A stretch of DNA of 64,000 nucleotides, from positions 1,116,001 to 1,180,000 of the forward strand of contig CACVBU010000367.1 in NCBI GenBank assembly GCA_902728285.1, in the 5' to 3' direction. The first letter of the stretch is position 1, and every line of letters starts with the position of its first letter. This DNA comes from Clytia hemisphaerica. Taxonomy: Eukaryota; Cnidaria; Hydrozoa; Leptothecata; Clytiidae. Shown here one piece after another: positions 45,101 through 55,876 of the stretch. A model generated the notes under the pieces. That model was not told the origin of the DNA. It saw only the letters and a program-made list of their open reading frames with translations, and made no database searches. The translations under genes and the position numbers were made by a program.

Positions 45101-48100
45101 GAAAGCTTCGGGCTTTACAGAGCCTCACTTTTGACATTAAAGTCTTCCGTGCTTAAAATTCAATGAACATACCCTTGAAAAATCTAAAATGGTCGTTCAC
45201 TTGTACGCCCTTCAACATAACTGGCATTGTAGATAGTTCTTCAATATCTTCAAGGCGTAGGTCACCGTACATTAATTGTTGGTCTGTAGCCGGACAGCGT
45301 GCCAAAATATATACTTCCGGATATTCCACGTTTGCTTGTACTGATGTCCGCTCACCTTTTTTGGTTGAAAGAATGAAGGGAGTAAATTAATTAATTTCTT
45401 TTAACTTCGGGTTTTCATTTACATGCTCAATAGCTTTTTTCTATAAGAAATATCCGTATAAATATCCTCGAAAGAATCTTGAGACAAATGATTTTATTGC
45501 TTTTTCTAAAGAACGCGTCATCTCTATTATTTCAAATGACCAATTAGTGAAGTACTTTAATCGTAGAATTTTTAGCGAGACTAATTTTAGCGTTTTAGCG
45601 AGTTTTCCCTATTTTCGCTAAAATAAATCTCGCTAAAACCATTGAGTTTCAAGCCGAAGGCTAGAGGTCAATCTCCTTGGTAGGATTTGAAGCCAACAAA
45701 TCCTACCAAAGTTGCGCGGCCTTGAGCGAACCGCCTGGTTTTTACACAAATGACAGATTGAAACTAAAATTTACCGCTTAATTTCGAAAAATATATCACT
45801 CAAAAACAAAGGAATTGCTAGATTCAATCCGTCATCAAAAATACGGCGCATATTTTAAGGCTTCAATTTTTCTTGCCTGAGAAAGGTTAGAGATTGACCT
45901 CTAGCCTTCGGCTTGAAACTCAATGGCTAAAACACGCCGAATCGACAGATCGCTAAAATTTATCCGCGCGAAATTTCTGGTTATATTAATTTCGCCTTAG
46001 CGAAAGTATTACGATAGGCATGGTGCGATATCGGACGAAAATTTAGAAAACGAAAGTACTTGATACGGTGGACAAACTCACTAAAGTCAATTTACAAATT
46101 ACACGCTCGTATAACCACGGAAGATCCAACCTCGATTCCATGGCGAACAGTCAGCGGCCGCGCGGGAAAATATAGTTGCTAGTCTAGATGAGAGGCAAAT
46201 AGGAAGCTTATCGCCCTGGGTACGAGGTTGAGGAACAAGTTTTATAAGAATAATACAGTAAATGTAATATTAATACACGTTTTTTATAAGAACATCCAAA
46301 AATTTTGAAGCCTTTGGATGTTCTTAACTTTTTGAGTTTTAAGCCTAAAAATTTTCTTAACATGTTCTTATTTTCGCCAGTTTTGTGAGTATTTTTGTCC
46401 ATTTTTCTGAGAAACCGTGTGTTTTAGAGTACGCAAAGCCTAAAATGTTCTTAACTTGTTCTTCATAATTTGACCATCGAAGCCTTATATTCTTATATGG
46501 CCCCCCGGGGGGGGGGTACTAGTTTTGGCGGATGAGGGAAATGTGCGGACGGGACATCCGAAAATCGACCCTTAGAGAGACTAATTTAAAACTTTCTGAT
46601 TTTTCCGACCCTTAGAGAGACTTGGAAGGGTGAAAAAATCGACCCTTGTCCGCACATACCCAGCACCCATCTATACCTTCAGACTCAACATCGATGCTAA
46701 TAAAGCAGAGATCTTAAAGTTCCGTTCAACAATATATTCTTTGAAAGAAAATTTGGATGCAATGTCTTCATTAACTTGGCTATATAAAACAGTCTTTTTA
46801 AAAACGCTGATGAACATAATTAATTCGACATCAATTAAGGAAACAACGAAATGACCAATACAGTAATTATGTGTATTTGATTAGTTTGCCGAAATGTAAA
46901 AAGATCAAAGTTCATTGCGTGTCAGGTTTGTTACCTTATTTCACGAACTATTAACGACCTAGGATATTACTGGTTCAAAGCACTTAAAGAAGGACCGCCC
47001 CGATAAGGTTCAAATTTGCGTGACAAAAACAAAATGACATTAGATTAGGCTGACATAGGTCGAGTGTATATGAAATTATTACAAATGAAGATCGTGGTCC
47101 CACCTAGATTGCGCTCGTCCTTAAAATGTTTTTTTTAAATACTGTTATTTTAGATTCTGATGAAACTTTAAAGTTTTTTAGGGCTTGAAACTCAAAAAGT
47201 TAAGAACATCTGAAGGCTTCGAATATTATGGACGTTTGAACTTTAAGCCTAGAAATGTTCTTAATTTCACCATTTCATGAGTATTTTTCGCCCATTTTTC
47301 TACAAAATCGGGTGTTTTAGAGTCCGTAAAGCCTTAAAATGTTCTTAACTTACTTTTAATATTTTGGCCATCAAAGCCTTATGTTCCTATATAGTTTGTT
47401 CTTATAAAAAATGCAGGTACAATCCAAGGTGCTTCGTATATATTTGCCACACAAACTGTCATAAATCTATGGATCATTGAAATCCGTTAAAGCGATTAAA
47501 ACTGATTATACACTTCGTTTATGAGAGCTAAACATTCAAAGCTGGGATTACACTTAGACAAATTTTTCTTCATTTCGTTCAATGTTTAACCGGGTGTTTT
47601 TTGAGTAAGTGAGAGTTTAGATTTGCATGACGTCACCGGTAAATTAAAGTTGTAAAAAGTCAATATTACTAATAGGAAATGCAAACTGTAAAATTTGTCA
47701 ATATTCGCGGAACTGTGGAAGGCCTTTTGCCGAAATGGAACTGTGAAGACAGCATGCGAAGTATAGAGAAATGAGATATAGAAATAACACCTCTTCTCAA
47801 CAATGAACCTTGTGTAATGACCTTGAATTTAAGCAAACCAGCCTTACCTAAACGCCATTGCCTGAAGAGACTTCGCCGGACCCTGTTAAAATATTATTCA
47901 TTCTCTCAGTTTGCTTTATAGAGTTTATTCTTTAGTGTTCTTAAGTGGTTCTTATTTTTTGTCATTGACCTTCATAAAAATGAAGCGAAATAAAAAAAAA
48001 TTACTAAATAGTAGGAAGACTTACGAAGAAATGGTAGAAGTTTGACTCGACTTTCTTCGGCGGTCAAGAACTAATCCTTGGAAACTCATTTTGGATAAAA

Positions 48101-51100
48101 CACTAAAAAAATATCAGCCTCTCGAAAATATATAAGAAACAACTAAAACACCAATCCTTCTTGTATTGTACTGTACATATTATTAAGTAGAGTTTCCCCT
48201 CTGAGTTGCCATGGGAGGCACTTTTGAAGATAGCGTGTTGATGCTTTAATATGCTCAAATATCTACAAAAGGCTGTTTTTTCAGTCCAAATGCGGATGGA
48301 CATAATTGGGTTTCAAAACTTGTTACGGAGAGTAACACTTTTCAAAAATACCTTTTACATAAACTTCAGCACTCTCCTTTAGATTTTTTCAATTAATCTC
48401 TTATTAGAATCTATTCACTGGCCACAATCCAACCCAAATCTGAAACAACTTTTCTTTATAAGAACAATTTTATAAGAAGACAAACCTCAAATTAAGAGCA
48501 AAATTCCAGGCTAGAAATGGCTAATATGATGCTTCTTAAATTAAGCCCCTCTTTTAAAAATCTAATTAGTGAAAAAAGTAAGTATATTCAGAACAATATT
48601 AAAAGTCTAAAATTTAAGAAAAACAAGAACAGCCAAGCCTCATCCAAAACTAACTGGTTCTTTTAAAAAACACACCAGAACTTACCTAACATGTAAAACA
48701 TGAAGTAGGTATCCTGAAATTATGAAACCACACGTTGTTTTTTATAAGAACATTCAAAAATGTTTAAGCCTTCGGATATTCTAAACTTTTTGAGTTTTAA
48801 GCCTAAAAATGTTGTTAACATATTTTTATTTGCATCGTTTTTGAAGTATTTTTGTCAATTTTCCTAAGAAATTTAGAGTCCAAAAAGCCTTAAAATGTTC
48901 TAAACTTTAGTTTGTTCTTATGATAAAAAACGGTTATCGTGTACATAAAACACACACGAGAGATATGAACCTCTGATACCGTGTATACGCTGTTTTGCAT
49001 TTTATAAGAACAATTACTTAGGAAAATTACTCGTTTTCTTATAAGAACATCCAAAGTTTTTTAAGCTTTTGGATGTTCTTAACTTTTTGAGTTTTAAGCC
49101 TAAAAGATTTTCCTAACATGTTCTTAATTTCACCATTTTGTGAGCATTTTGGTCCATTTTCCTAAGAAATTGGGTCCTTTCGAGTCCACGAAACCTTATA
49201 ATGTTCATTAACTTGTTCTTAATTTTTTTGCAATCGAAGCCTTATGTTCTTATATAGTTTGCTCTTATGTGTAGGTTTAGTTTGCAGTATGCTTAGCAGC
49301 CTAGTGAAATAAAGAAATAAGCTAATTGCTACAGTGCAGTATAAATACAGATACAAGAGACAAGACCAACCACTATTCTTAATTCATGTTATCTTTCATT
49401 CATGTAACCTTCTTATTATCAAGAAATCGTACCACTTGTTATCTCTGATTTCAATCAATCAAAGTGCTATCAAAACTTTCCACATGCACACATCAACTTT
49501 CTAAAAACTCTACAAAAAAGACAGCTTCAACGTCAAAGCACTGTTCATAGCCTTCAAAAATGTTAACACTGCCTTGAACTTTTGATGCTCTTAAAGTTAT
49601 AAAAAGTCCCAACACGAGAGCCTACATATCTCTACATTTCGTCCACTGAATAGAGTGCAAAGGTAGGCTAACGTTTAAGTCAAGTAATCAGCAACAAAAA
49701 AACTTAGTCAATCATAAAGTTTTAATAAGTTTTGTCAATATAACGTTCCTGTGTCTTAAGTATCAGCATACAAACAAGAGGGGATAAGACAAAAGATGTG
49801 TAATTAGATTACATGTCATAATGACAAGAAAAAGTTTTTTGATGTGATTTTCTAAGTGTTTGACATGACCTCAAACAACCTTAGTGCCGACTAAATCGTA
49901 TTATATCCTTTAGTGTTGTTGTTGTTGTTGACAAGCAAAAAAAAATTAAGGGCAGTCAGTTTGTTCACGATTCACGTTCTTTTATAAGAACAAACTACAC
50001 GTTTTTTTTTTTATAAGGAATACGTTTATAAGGGATTTGAGGTTGAAAATGGCCCGAAAAATAAGGAATTGTTAAGGAACTACTCAGGCTGAAGAGTTAA
50101 ACTTGAACTTGAACACGTCACAGTCACAAAAACCTGAAACAAAAGGTTATATATCATCAAAATATTGATGTAACCGCAATATTTAAAGTCTGTCTCAAAA
50201 GTATGTGGACACTTTTGGATAAAAGATTTTTGAAAGTTGAAAAACGGAGAAGAAAAATGAATCGGAACACGTATTTTAAATCAGTAAGGTTCAAATATTC
50301 TAAATAGCCTGATGTCATGATTTTTAAAAAAAAGTAGAAAAAATCTTCATTTTTCAATTTTTCAAAAATTGTTTATCCTTTAGATTATATTCTCTTTGGA
50401 AATATCTTTCCAACGGTGTATAACTTTCTAACATAGTATGAATGGGTGCTGAGAAAAGGCCAAAAAACTAAAGGTGTCAACATACTTTTGAGACAGACTT
50501 TAATAATAGTCTATTTCTGTATTGTAGGTAATTGTTCAGCACAGCATCAAATCAGCTCAAACTTAGCAGCTAAGTTAATAAGAGTTAGAATAAGAGTCTG
50601 AAATAGAGATTAAATTCAAGACCAAGAAACAAGAAATGCATGACCTAGAGAAATAATGGTGAGATTATGTACATATCATACAGATATTGGGAAATAGGCA
50701 AAGGGATAACGTAATTACTGAGGTCGTCACAGTTTTAATTGAAAGTTAATAAGATTACACAGGTAAATTATCACGAAGAGAAACAAACGATTACACTGCA
50801 GGACCTAGAGCTCTCACTGTTTTAATATATATCATGGAATCTGCCGAGAGTGCGTAAACCTAAAGTGGTGCTATGGGTGAAATCATAACACGCAGGCTAC
50901 ATTCCTTTTCTTTAAATAAGAACAATGTTGAGCACTGTAGCTGAATCTTAAGCAAACTATGGTTCACTAAACCTAAAATACCTAAAGTTCTGCCTTAGAA
51001 ATAAGAACAGGATAAGAACAATTTTAAGTTCATAATACCAAAAACAAAAGAAAAGGCGAGCTTCATCAAAGGCAGAGGAAAGACTATATGATACCGTTAT

Positions 51101-54100
51101 CTCTTGTAATAGTGTTTTTTTAAGTTGTTTTTAAGGATCCTCAAGTCTAATACTAAACATACTGTATGTACGCAATACCAAACCAATTGTATAAGAATGC
51201 TTTTGGATAGATACTCACTTTTAAACTTCTGGATAGGTCGAGGTAGCGAATCAACCTTTCTTGGACTTCTCTCAGTAAAAATTATGAAAGATTCGTGAAA
51301 TTGTCTCTTCTCTACACTCACATGGCAAACTATCAAATGGATTCACTTGGTACGAGAGAAATATCGTTTTCCTGTGTGAGAGAGATTGAAGCATAACAAA
51401 AAGGTGCGAAAAATGTTTTGTTGCTACGTCAAAACAATCGGATGTGAGAAAATATACCGCTAAACTCTTTATGTTTTTTGTATAAGAACAAACTAGAAGT
51501 TTCTTTGGACATGTTACCAGATCTGAATGGAGTGAGTACAAAACTTCCTCATTTTCCAAAAATTTGATTTTCTATCCAAAAGGTGTTTCCTCTTCTCCTT
51601 GAATGGGGAAGTGGTCTCTTTTTATGCAAACTGTAGACTGAACTTGAACACAGAATCGGCAAAAAAAATCATGATATTAAAAGTCACTTTATGAGGCCCG
51701 GCCCGTGTCGGTCAAAGAGTACCGCTTTTGAACAACTTTTTTATCATAACTGCAATGTTTCTTATTGCCAAATGATGGGAGTTTTGCTTCTTGCAAGAGA
51801 AAAAGAAACAAGATAGTTATGCAAAATATTTTGACCGACCGTTTTTATTTAACACCATGTCGTGAAATTCTTTATACAGAAGTTCTTCATTCAGTTTCTT
51901 TTTAGCCTGAATCCGCACTTGCAAGTATCGGCATTCTGGAATTTTTTAGCCGAAAAGGATGTAAAAGACGCCGTATGGACGTTGTTGGGACGTCGGATAT
52001 AAAAAATTAACAATAACAGTAAAATAAGTTTTTTTTTATAAGAACAAAGGAACATGAGGCTTCGAGGCTCATACACGCTTTTTTATAAGAATAGTGTTTT
52101 TCTAGTTCATCATGGATACTGTATTCTATTGTTACACGCTTTTTTTATAAGAATGGTGTAAATCCATTTCATCATGGATATTCTTAACTTTTTTGGGAAA
52201 ATCGTCTAAAATATTCTTACAGCATTCTTAGGTTAGGATCCTAATTCAGACTATTTAACATTTAGTACATACGTCTCAAGCATAAAATGGCATTTTTGTG
52301 AAAAGAACGAGCCTTACTTGGGGGTAATTGACAATTTTTAATTGAAAATGCTCTAGAAATGGCATTCTTAGCTTCTTGAGTAGCAAAATTCCATGATGAT
52401 GATATTCTTATCATTATTCTTAATTTTTTGGCCATTTTCATCATGGACATTCTTATAAAATGTATTCTAATAAAAAAAGCGTGTAATTTAACTTTTAAGG
52501 GAAAATCAACCTAAAATATTCTTACGGTATTCTAAGGTTAGGATCGAAATTCAATCTATATTTTGCATGTTACACGTTTTTTTTGAAAGAACATGCTTTT
52601 ATTAGAGCATTAAGAATTTCAGAGGCCTGCAGATGTTCTTAACTTTTTGTTTCAGTTTTCAAATGTTCTTAAAATGTTTTTTATCTTTCCCATTTTGTGA
52701 TTTTTTTGTGCGATTTCCCTAAGAAATTGAGTGTTTTAGAGTCCACAAAGTCTTTAAATGTTCTTAAAATGTTCTTAATATTTTGGCCATCGAAGCCTTA
52801 TGTTAATGTGTAGTTTGTTGTTATAAAAAAATAACGTACTTTCTTTGATAGGGTCAGATGTGCGTATCAATTTTCACACAACCTGACATTTAACAAGATA
52901 TAAATTAAGCTAAACATGTTAATTCGAAGCTCTATCACTAAAAGCTGTTCAAGAAAGTCTATCAAGCAGCTCTCGTTTTGAGATGAATTTTCTGACCAGA
53001 TTTCGATGTAAAATATATCTTTCAAAAAAAAAGATCCTTTGACAAGTTGTTAGCGCTTAAAAAATGGGAATATGGAAATATATGATTAAAAAGTGTTTCT
53101 GGTACGGGCAGATGTTTGCGAAGGAACTCATTCGCGAGCTAACGAGAAATTGGAGAATCTCTAATAATTTTTTATCAATACCCACAACCCACAAGGCCAC
53201 CACAGACCACCTTAAAAGATTTAAGAAATCGAAAATAGCATTACAGCTTCAAAGTTTAATCAATTTCGATCTAACTTTTGTATATCTTTGTTCATCGAAA
53301 GTGAAATTGACTCAGATCAACACTTCAAGTTCAAGGCTGACTTGCGTCAGTTCGCCTAAAACATTAGGAATTACACGTTTTTTTATAAGAACATCCAAAA
53401 TTCTTGAAGCCTTTGGATATTCTTAACTTTTTCAGATTTAAGCCTAAAAATGTTCTTAACATGTTCTTATTTTCGCCATTTTGTGGTTATTTTTGTGTGT
53501 TTTTCTAAGAAATCGGGTGTTTTAGAGTCCCCAAACCCTTAAAATGTTCTTTACTTGTTCTTAACATTATGGTCATCGAAGCCTTATGTTCTTATATAGT
53601 TTGTTTTTATAAAAAAATGTGTACTTTTGCAAAACTTTTCAACCACGTAGAGTCATCTCAACAAAACATCAATTTGAGGCTCAAAGTGCTAAAAAAAAAA
53701 AGAACAACCGAGTCTCATAAAAATCTACTGGTTCTTATGAAAAAAAAAAGTGACATTTATTTCATAAGAATGTACTCTATAAGAATATTCATGATGAAAT
53801 TGGTCAAAAAATTAAGAATGTGCTAAGAACATCACCATCGTATCATCCATTTCATCATGAAGAGCCTTATAAAAAAGCGTGTACAGATTTGCGCACACAG
53901 TAGAATAGTCCAGGAGCTGGAGCTCAACTGTTTTTTTGCCTTTAATAATTCTGATGGGGGAAAAAGTAGTCCTATCACAGCGCCATGATTTAAATCAGAA
54001 AGCGAAGATACACGTTGTTTTTTATAAGAGCAAACTATATAAGAACATAAGGCTTCGGGTGGTCAAAATCTTAAGAGCAAGTTAAGAACATTTTAAGGCT

Positions 54101-55816
54101 TCGTGGGCTCTAAAACACCTGTTTTCTCAGAAAAATGGACTAAAATACTCAAAAAATGCTGAAAATAAGAACATGTTAAGAACATTTTTAGGCTTGAAAC
54201 CCGAAAAGTTAAAAACATCTGAAGGCTTCAAAAATTTTGGATGCTCTTATAAAAAATACGTGTAGTATACGTCAGATTTCCTGACTAACAGAAGAAATAC
54301 TGTACTTTAAGATTAAAATTTTTAAACTTTTTCCCTCTCTCTATTGAAGAGACCCGGAAAACCCGAGTTATTTTTCCCGAGTTATTTTTCCGAGTTACGG
54401 AAAACCCGAGTTATGACGTCATTTTCAGAAAATTATGACGTCACACTCAAATTTATAACTCGGTTTTTTTTGTTTCCATTAAATTTTCGAGTTATTTCAT
54501 GAATTTTAACTCGGTTTTTTTTCCTTCCGTTAAACTTTCGAGTTATTTCAAGAATTTTAACTCGGTTTTGTTTTCTTCCTTTAAATTTTCGAGTTATTTC
54601 CAGATTTTAACTCGGTTTTTTTTTCTTCCATTAATTTTTCGAGTTATTTCAAGATTTTTAACTCGGTTTTTTTTTCTTCTTTTAAGATTTCGAGTTAATT
54701 TTCCTTTCTTTAAATTTTTGAGTTATTTCCTTAGAGATTTTAAACTTTAGAATTAATCTTTAAACTTTAGAATTAAAAACTTGTCCCCAGTACCTTAGCT
54801 GTAACAAAATACTTTTAAGAGGCTTTGGGGTCTGGTATCTAAGTTCCAATCGAATCTAATTAACCTTTGAAAGAACGGTTTCCTGTTTTCGATTTTAATA
54901 TACGTAAAAAATGAAAAAGATTGGAAAGAGAAAAAAAAAACTTTTGAAACCTGTCAGTGCAAAAGAACGTTTAGACAAAATTTCATTATTTTTTTCACTT
55001 GCGTTTTTATTCATCCAATTAACCAACTAAATTAAAAACGTAAAAATCACGAAAACAGACACTCCCCAGAGATATTATTGTTTGGAATTGGATTTTTCAC
55101 CCCCTTGTTGTTTTATGTTGTTAAAGAAACTTTGAAATAAAAAGTGAGAAATTGAAAGTGGTCCACCATACAATAAAAATGGCATCAATTCGCTAAAGCG
55201 CTAAAATTTCTCCGAATTATTTAAAATTTGAAAATAACTCGAAGATTTAAAGGAAGAAAAATAACTCGAAATTTCAAAAGAAGGAAAAAAAAACGAGTTA
55301 AAAATCTTGAAATAACTCGAAAAATTAATGGAAGAAAAAAAAACCGACTGGAGTTAAAATCTGGAAATAACTCGAAAATTTAAAGGAAGAAAAAAAAACC
55401 GAGTTAAAATTCTTGAAATAACTCGAAAATTTAACGGAAGGAAAAAAAAACGAGTTAAAATTCATGAAATAACTCGAAAATTTAATGGAAGGAAGAAAAA
55501 CCGAGTTATAAATTTGAGTGTGACGTCATAATTTTCTGAAAATGACGTCATAACTCGGGTTTTCCGTAACTCGGGGAAATTAACTCGGGTTTTCCGGGCC
55601 TCTCTATTGAAACCCATTTTCACTTCAACACCCATTCTCACGCAATTACCTATTTTAACTCAAGCGCTGAAAGTACTTCTCTAAAATTGATAAGAAATAG
55701 CATCATAATATTATAACTTACATGATCTGTGGTTTGACTTTCATGACCCATTTGCTGGTATTCAAAAGTCGTTCTTTCTCTGAAAACAACATCATGTTCT
55801 TGAGTTTTTCTCTCAT
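38778..55816 (-). CDS. 844-aa protein of unknown function, 14 coding exons (gene 2)
   Basis: Coding exons in order: 55722-55816, 51219-51270, 48025-48070, 45173-45355, 44548-44710, 42547-43141, 41274-41815, 40630-40792, 40403-40508, 40164-40244, 39836-39898, 39632-39688, 39366-39419, 38778-39112. They total 2535 nt, with compatible phases at every junction and no internal stop. Residues 1-125: KPQIIEVQERLIRYLDLSRS and YPEVYILARCP. 126-180: DAPACQLEAGHQKGGDYFCW then GC, a conserved Gly/Cys motif. 181-378: a helical region with YEVLEVEPLHAIKGHI. 379-613: HGQYLHSLTGHGP and NAEDEERIF. 614-733: Ser/Thr/Glu-rich, with CKCCGKEIC. 734-844: helical, coiled-coil-like. From memory this matches an unnamed family common in cnidarians and sponges, perhaps transposase-derived. 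The ATG is the first in-frame Met in its exon, though the frame is open upstream, so a longer N-terminus is possible. Confidence 0.8.
40630..40792 (-). CDS. Gene 2, exon 8
   Basis: 163 nt, acceptor CATATTTTTAG, donor AAC|GTAAGT. It encodes KYTLREERLYLEDCWQKLVN and IIDEDGNRTLLSNLTRP. It joins exon 7 across an intron filled by the TA-flanked MITE at 40904-41255. Confidence 0.82.
40904..41255. mobile_element. TA-flanked MITE in gene 2 intron 7
   Basis: TIRs CCTTAAAGGAAGAAATTTTG / CAAAATTTCTTCCTTTAAGG between TA dinucleotides at 40902-40903 and 41256-41257. Internal CGCCAAATTAAATTCCCGCC words are repeated on both strands. TA duplication suggests the Tc1/mariner superfamily. Confidence 0.85.
41274..41815 (-). 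CDS. Gene 2, exon 7 (NAEDEER domain)
   Basis: 542 nt, phase 0 in, 2 out. Residues 379-559: VFRYLNQSFLHLVAMEELMP, RKTHGQYLHSLTGHGPMRYR, SINAEDEERIFHPLKK, NHHPENVLMNLFVRYQIRA. The invariant-looking NAE(D)EER near a conserved H/L/T/H/P stretch recalls the C-terminal acidic residue region of transposase folds. That is inference. Confidence 0.85.
42547..43141 (-). CDS. Gene 2, exon 6 (largest exon)
   Basis: 595 nt, acceptor TTTTTTCCATTTCAG, donor CAG|GTCTTT. It encodes residues 180-378: a SAP-like start (KISKDEIRSELSLRGI), then ALLHFKPNATLRECFLERYE, VLEVEPLHAIKGHIYNM, and a helical part with FYNLLLQIIEIQEIIYLNE. Confidence 0.85.
43483..43845. mobile_element. TA-flanked MITE with TTCGCG words, gene 2 intron 5
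   Basis: TIRs CCTTATTGGTATATATTTTC (extending through GCGTGTTACAAATTTTCGCG) and the inverse, with TA at 43481-43482 and 43846-43847. Starts CCTTA like the MITE at 40904, with different interior. GCGAAATTTAATACACGCGA recurs inside. Confidence 0.87.
44324..44414. repeat. Short hairpin element, gene 2 intron 5
   Basis: CTTTAGGCGTACAAACTTTC (then GCGAG) at 44324 is inverted at the right end (CTCGCGAAAGTTTGTACGCC, AAAG). Arms about 25 bp, loop about 40. No clean duplication. Confidence 0.8.
44548..44710 (-). CDS. Gene 2, exon 5 (GDxPA..GHQKGG..CWGC motif)
   Basis: 163 nt. The correct frame reads GDAPACQLEAGHQKGGDYFC, WGCPMYAKRGNDIAYVFGRK. Another open frame across it (MHPPVSLRLGTKREV...) does not match the phases of its neighbours. 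Cys131, Cys145 and Cys148 with His137 could bind zinc. Confidence 0.8.
44886..45106. mobile_element. MITE related to 45640-45925
   Basis: Inverted CTGTAAAGCCCGAAG near both ends, with interior words (CACCGGTTTGAGAG, GCTAGATCCTATCCATCGGC) resembling those of the element at 45640. Exact ends uncertain; AGCCxCA flanks both sides. Confidence 0.65.
45173..45355 (-). CDS. Gene 2, exon 4
   Basis: 183 nt, phase 1 in and out, acceptor CTTTCAACCAAAAAAG, donor AAGG|GTATGT. It encodes YPEVYILARCPATDQQLMYG and VMLKGVQVNDHFRFFKG. It leads into exon 5 (44548-44710), whose GDAPACQLEAGHQKGGDY is the most diagnostic motif of the family. Confidence 0.75.
45640..45925. mobile_element. 286-bp MITE with 8-bp TSD, gene 2 intron 3
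   Basis: TIRs CATTGAGTTTCAAGCCGAAG (continuing GCTAGAGGTCAATCTC) and inverse; direct GCTAAAAC at 45632-45639 and 45926-45933. An 8-bp duplication fits a hAT-type origin. Confidence 0.9.
46276..46500 (+). mobile_element. ATAAGAACA-family MITE, copy 1 (partial)
   Basis: Left TIR CACGTTTTTTATAAGAACAT after TA. Internal TTGAAGCCTTTGGATGTTCT and CATCGAAGCCTTATATTCTT. The right TIR is missing where a CCCCCGGGGGGGG-containing sequence begins at about 46501. Confidence 0.8.
47178..47412 (+). mobile_element. ATAAGAACA-family MITE, copy 2
   Basis: Starts inside the family sequence (GGGCTTGAAACTCAAAAAGT) and ends GTTTGTTCTTATAAAAAATG. The left part appears rearranged, since GGCTTGAAACTC is the opposite-strand form of a later segment. 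Confidence 0.7.
48730..48940 (+). mobile_element. ATAAGAACA-family MITE, copy 3
   Basis: CACACGTTGTTTTTTATAAG at the left, GTTTGTTCTTATGATAAAAA then ACGG at the right; internal portion shortened relative to the full copies. Confidence 0.75.
49026..49276 (+). mobile_element. ATAAGAACA-family MITE, copy 4
   Basis: ACTCGTTTTCTTATAAGAAC at the left, TATAGTTTGCTCTTATGTGT at the right, with the usual GTTTTAAGCCTAAAA and GAAGCCTTATGTTCT blocks. Confidence 0.75.
52135..52483. mobile_element. ATAAGAAT-subfamily MITE, 349 bp
   Basis: TIRs CACGCTTTTTTTATAAGAAT / (A)TTCTAATAAAAAAAGCGTG with TA at 52133-52134 and 52484-52485. ATTTCATCATGGATATTCTT near the left is inverted near the right. A partial relative lies at 53755-53882 and a fragment at 52028-52110. 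Confidence 0.85.
52573..52836 (+). mobile_element. ATAAGAACA-family MITE, copy 5
   Basis: TA-CACGTTTTTTTTGAAAGAAC at the left, TAGTTTGTTGTTATAAAAAA (TAACG-TA) at the right. Internal order as in copy 6, more diverged. Confidence 0.78.
53374..53621 (+). mobile_element. ATAAGAACA-family MITE, copy 6 (intact, 248 bp)
   Basis: The clearest copy: TIR CACGTTTTTTTATAAGAACA to TGTTTTTATAAAAAAATGTG, with TA at 53372-53373 and 53622-53623. The interior is itself roughly palindromic in GTTCTTAAC-type words. Confidence 0.88.
54011..54262 (-). mobile_element. ATAAGAACA-family MITE, copy 7 (inverted, intact)
   Basis: Opposite orientation to copy 6; TA at 54009-54010 and 54263-54264, TIRs CACGTTGTTTTTTATAAG / TTATAAAAAATACGTG, 252 bp. 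Confidence 0.87.
54349..55602. mobile_element. Foldback element with 9-bp TSD (Mutator-like?)
   Basis: Ends GAGACCCGGAAAACCCGAGT and inverse (right end GAGGCCCGG...), with TCTATTGAA exactly duplicated at 54340-54348 and 55603-55611. Arms of about 380 bp hold a tandem unit of about 60 bp (AACTCGGTTTTTTTTCTTCC, TTAAATTTTCGAGTTATTTC) and a TGACGTCA-containing block next to each end. The centre (about 54740-55200) has no transposase. A 9-bp duplication with long inverted arms is the MULE pattern. It lies directly next to gene 2 exon 1, in the same transcription unit. Confidence 0.88.
55722..55816 (-). CDS. Gene 2, first coding exon
   Basis: ATG at 55816-55814 in the context GACCATGAG, donor CAT|GTAAGT, phase 2 out. 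It reads MREKLKNMMLFSEKERLLNT onward. A second frame of the same exon is also open (81 codons), but only this one joins exon 2 to give the smooth KPQIIEVQERLIRYL. The exon itself may begin at 55876 (TTTTTATAG). Confidence 0.6.
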
Positions 55817-55876
55817 GGTCAGATAACAGATATGAATTAGTTGAAAAATTACTTTTGAGATAATTTTTGTTTTCAC

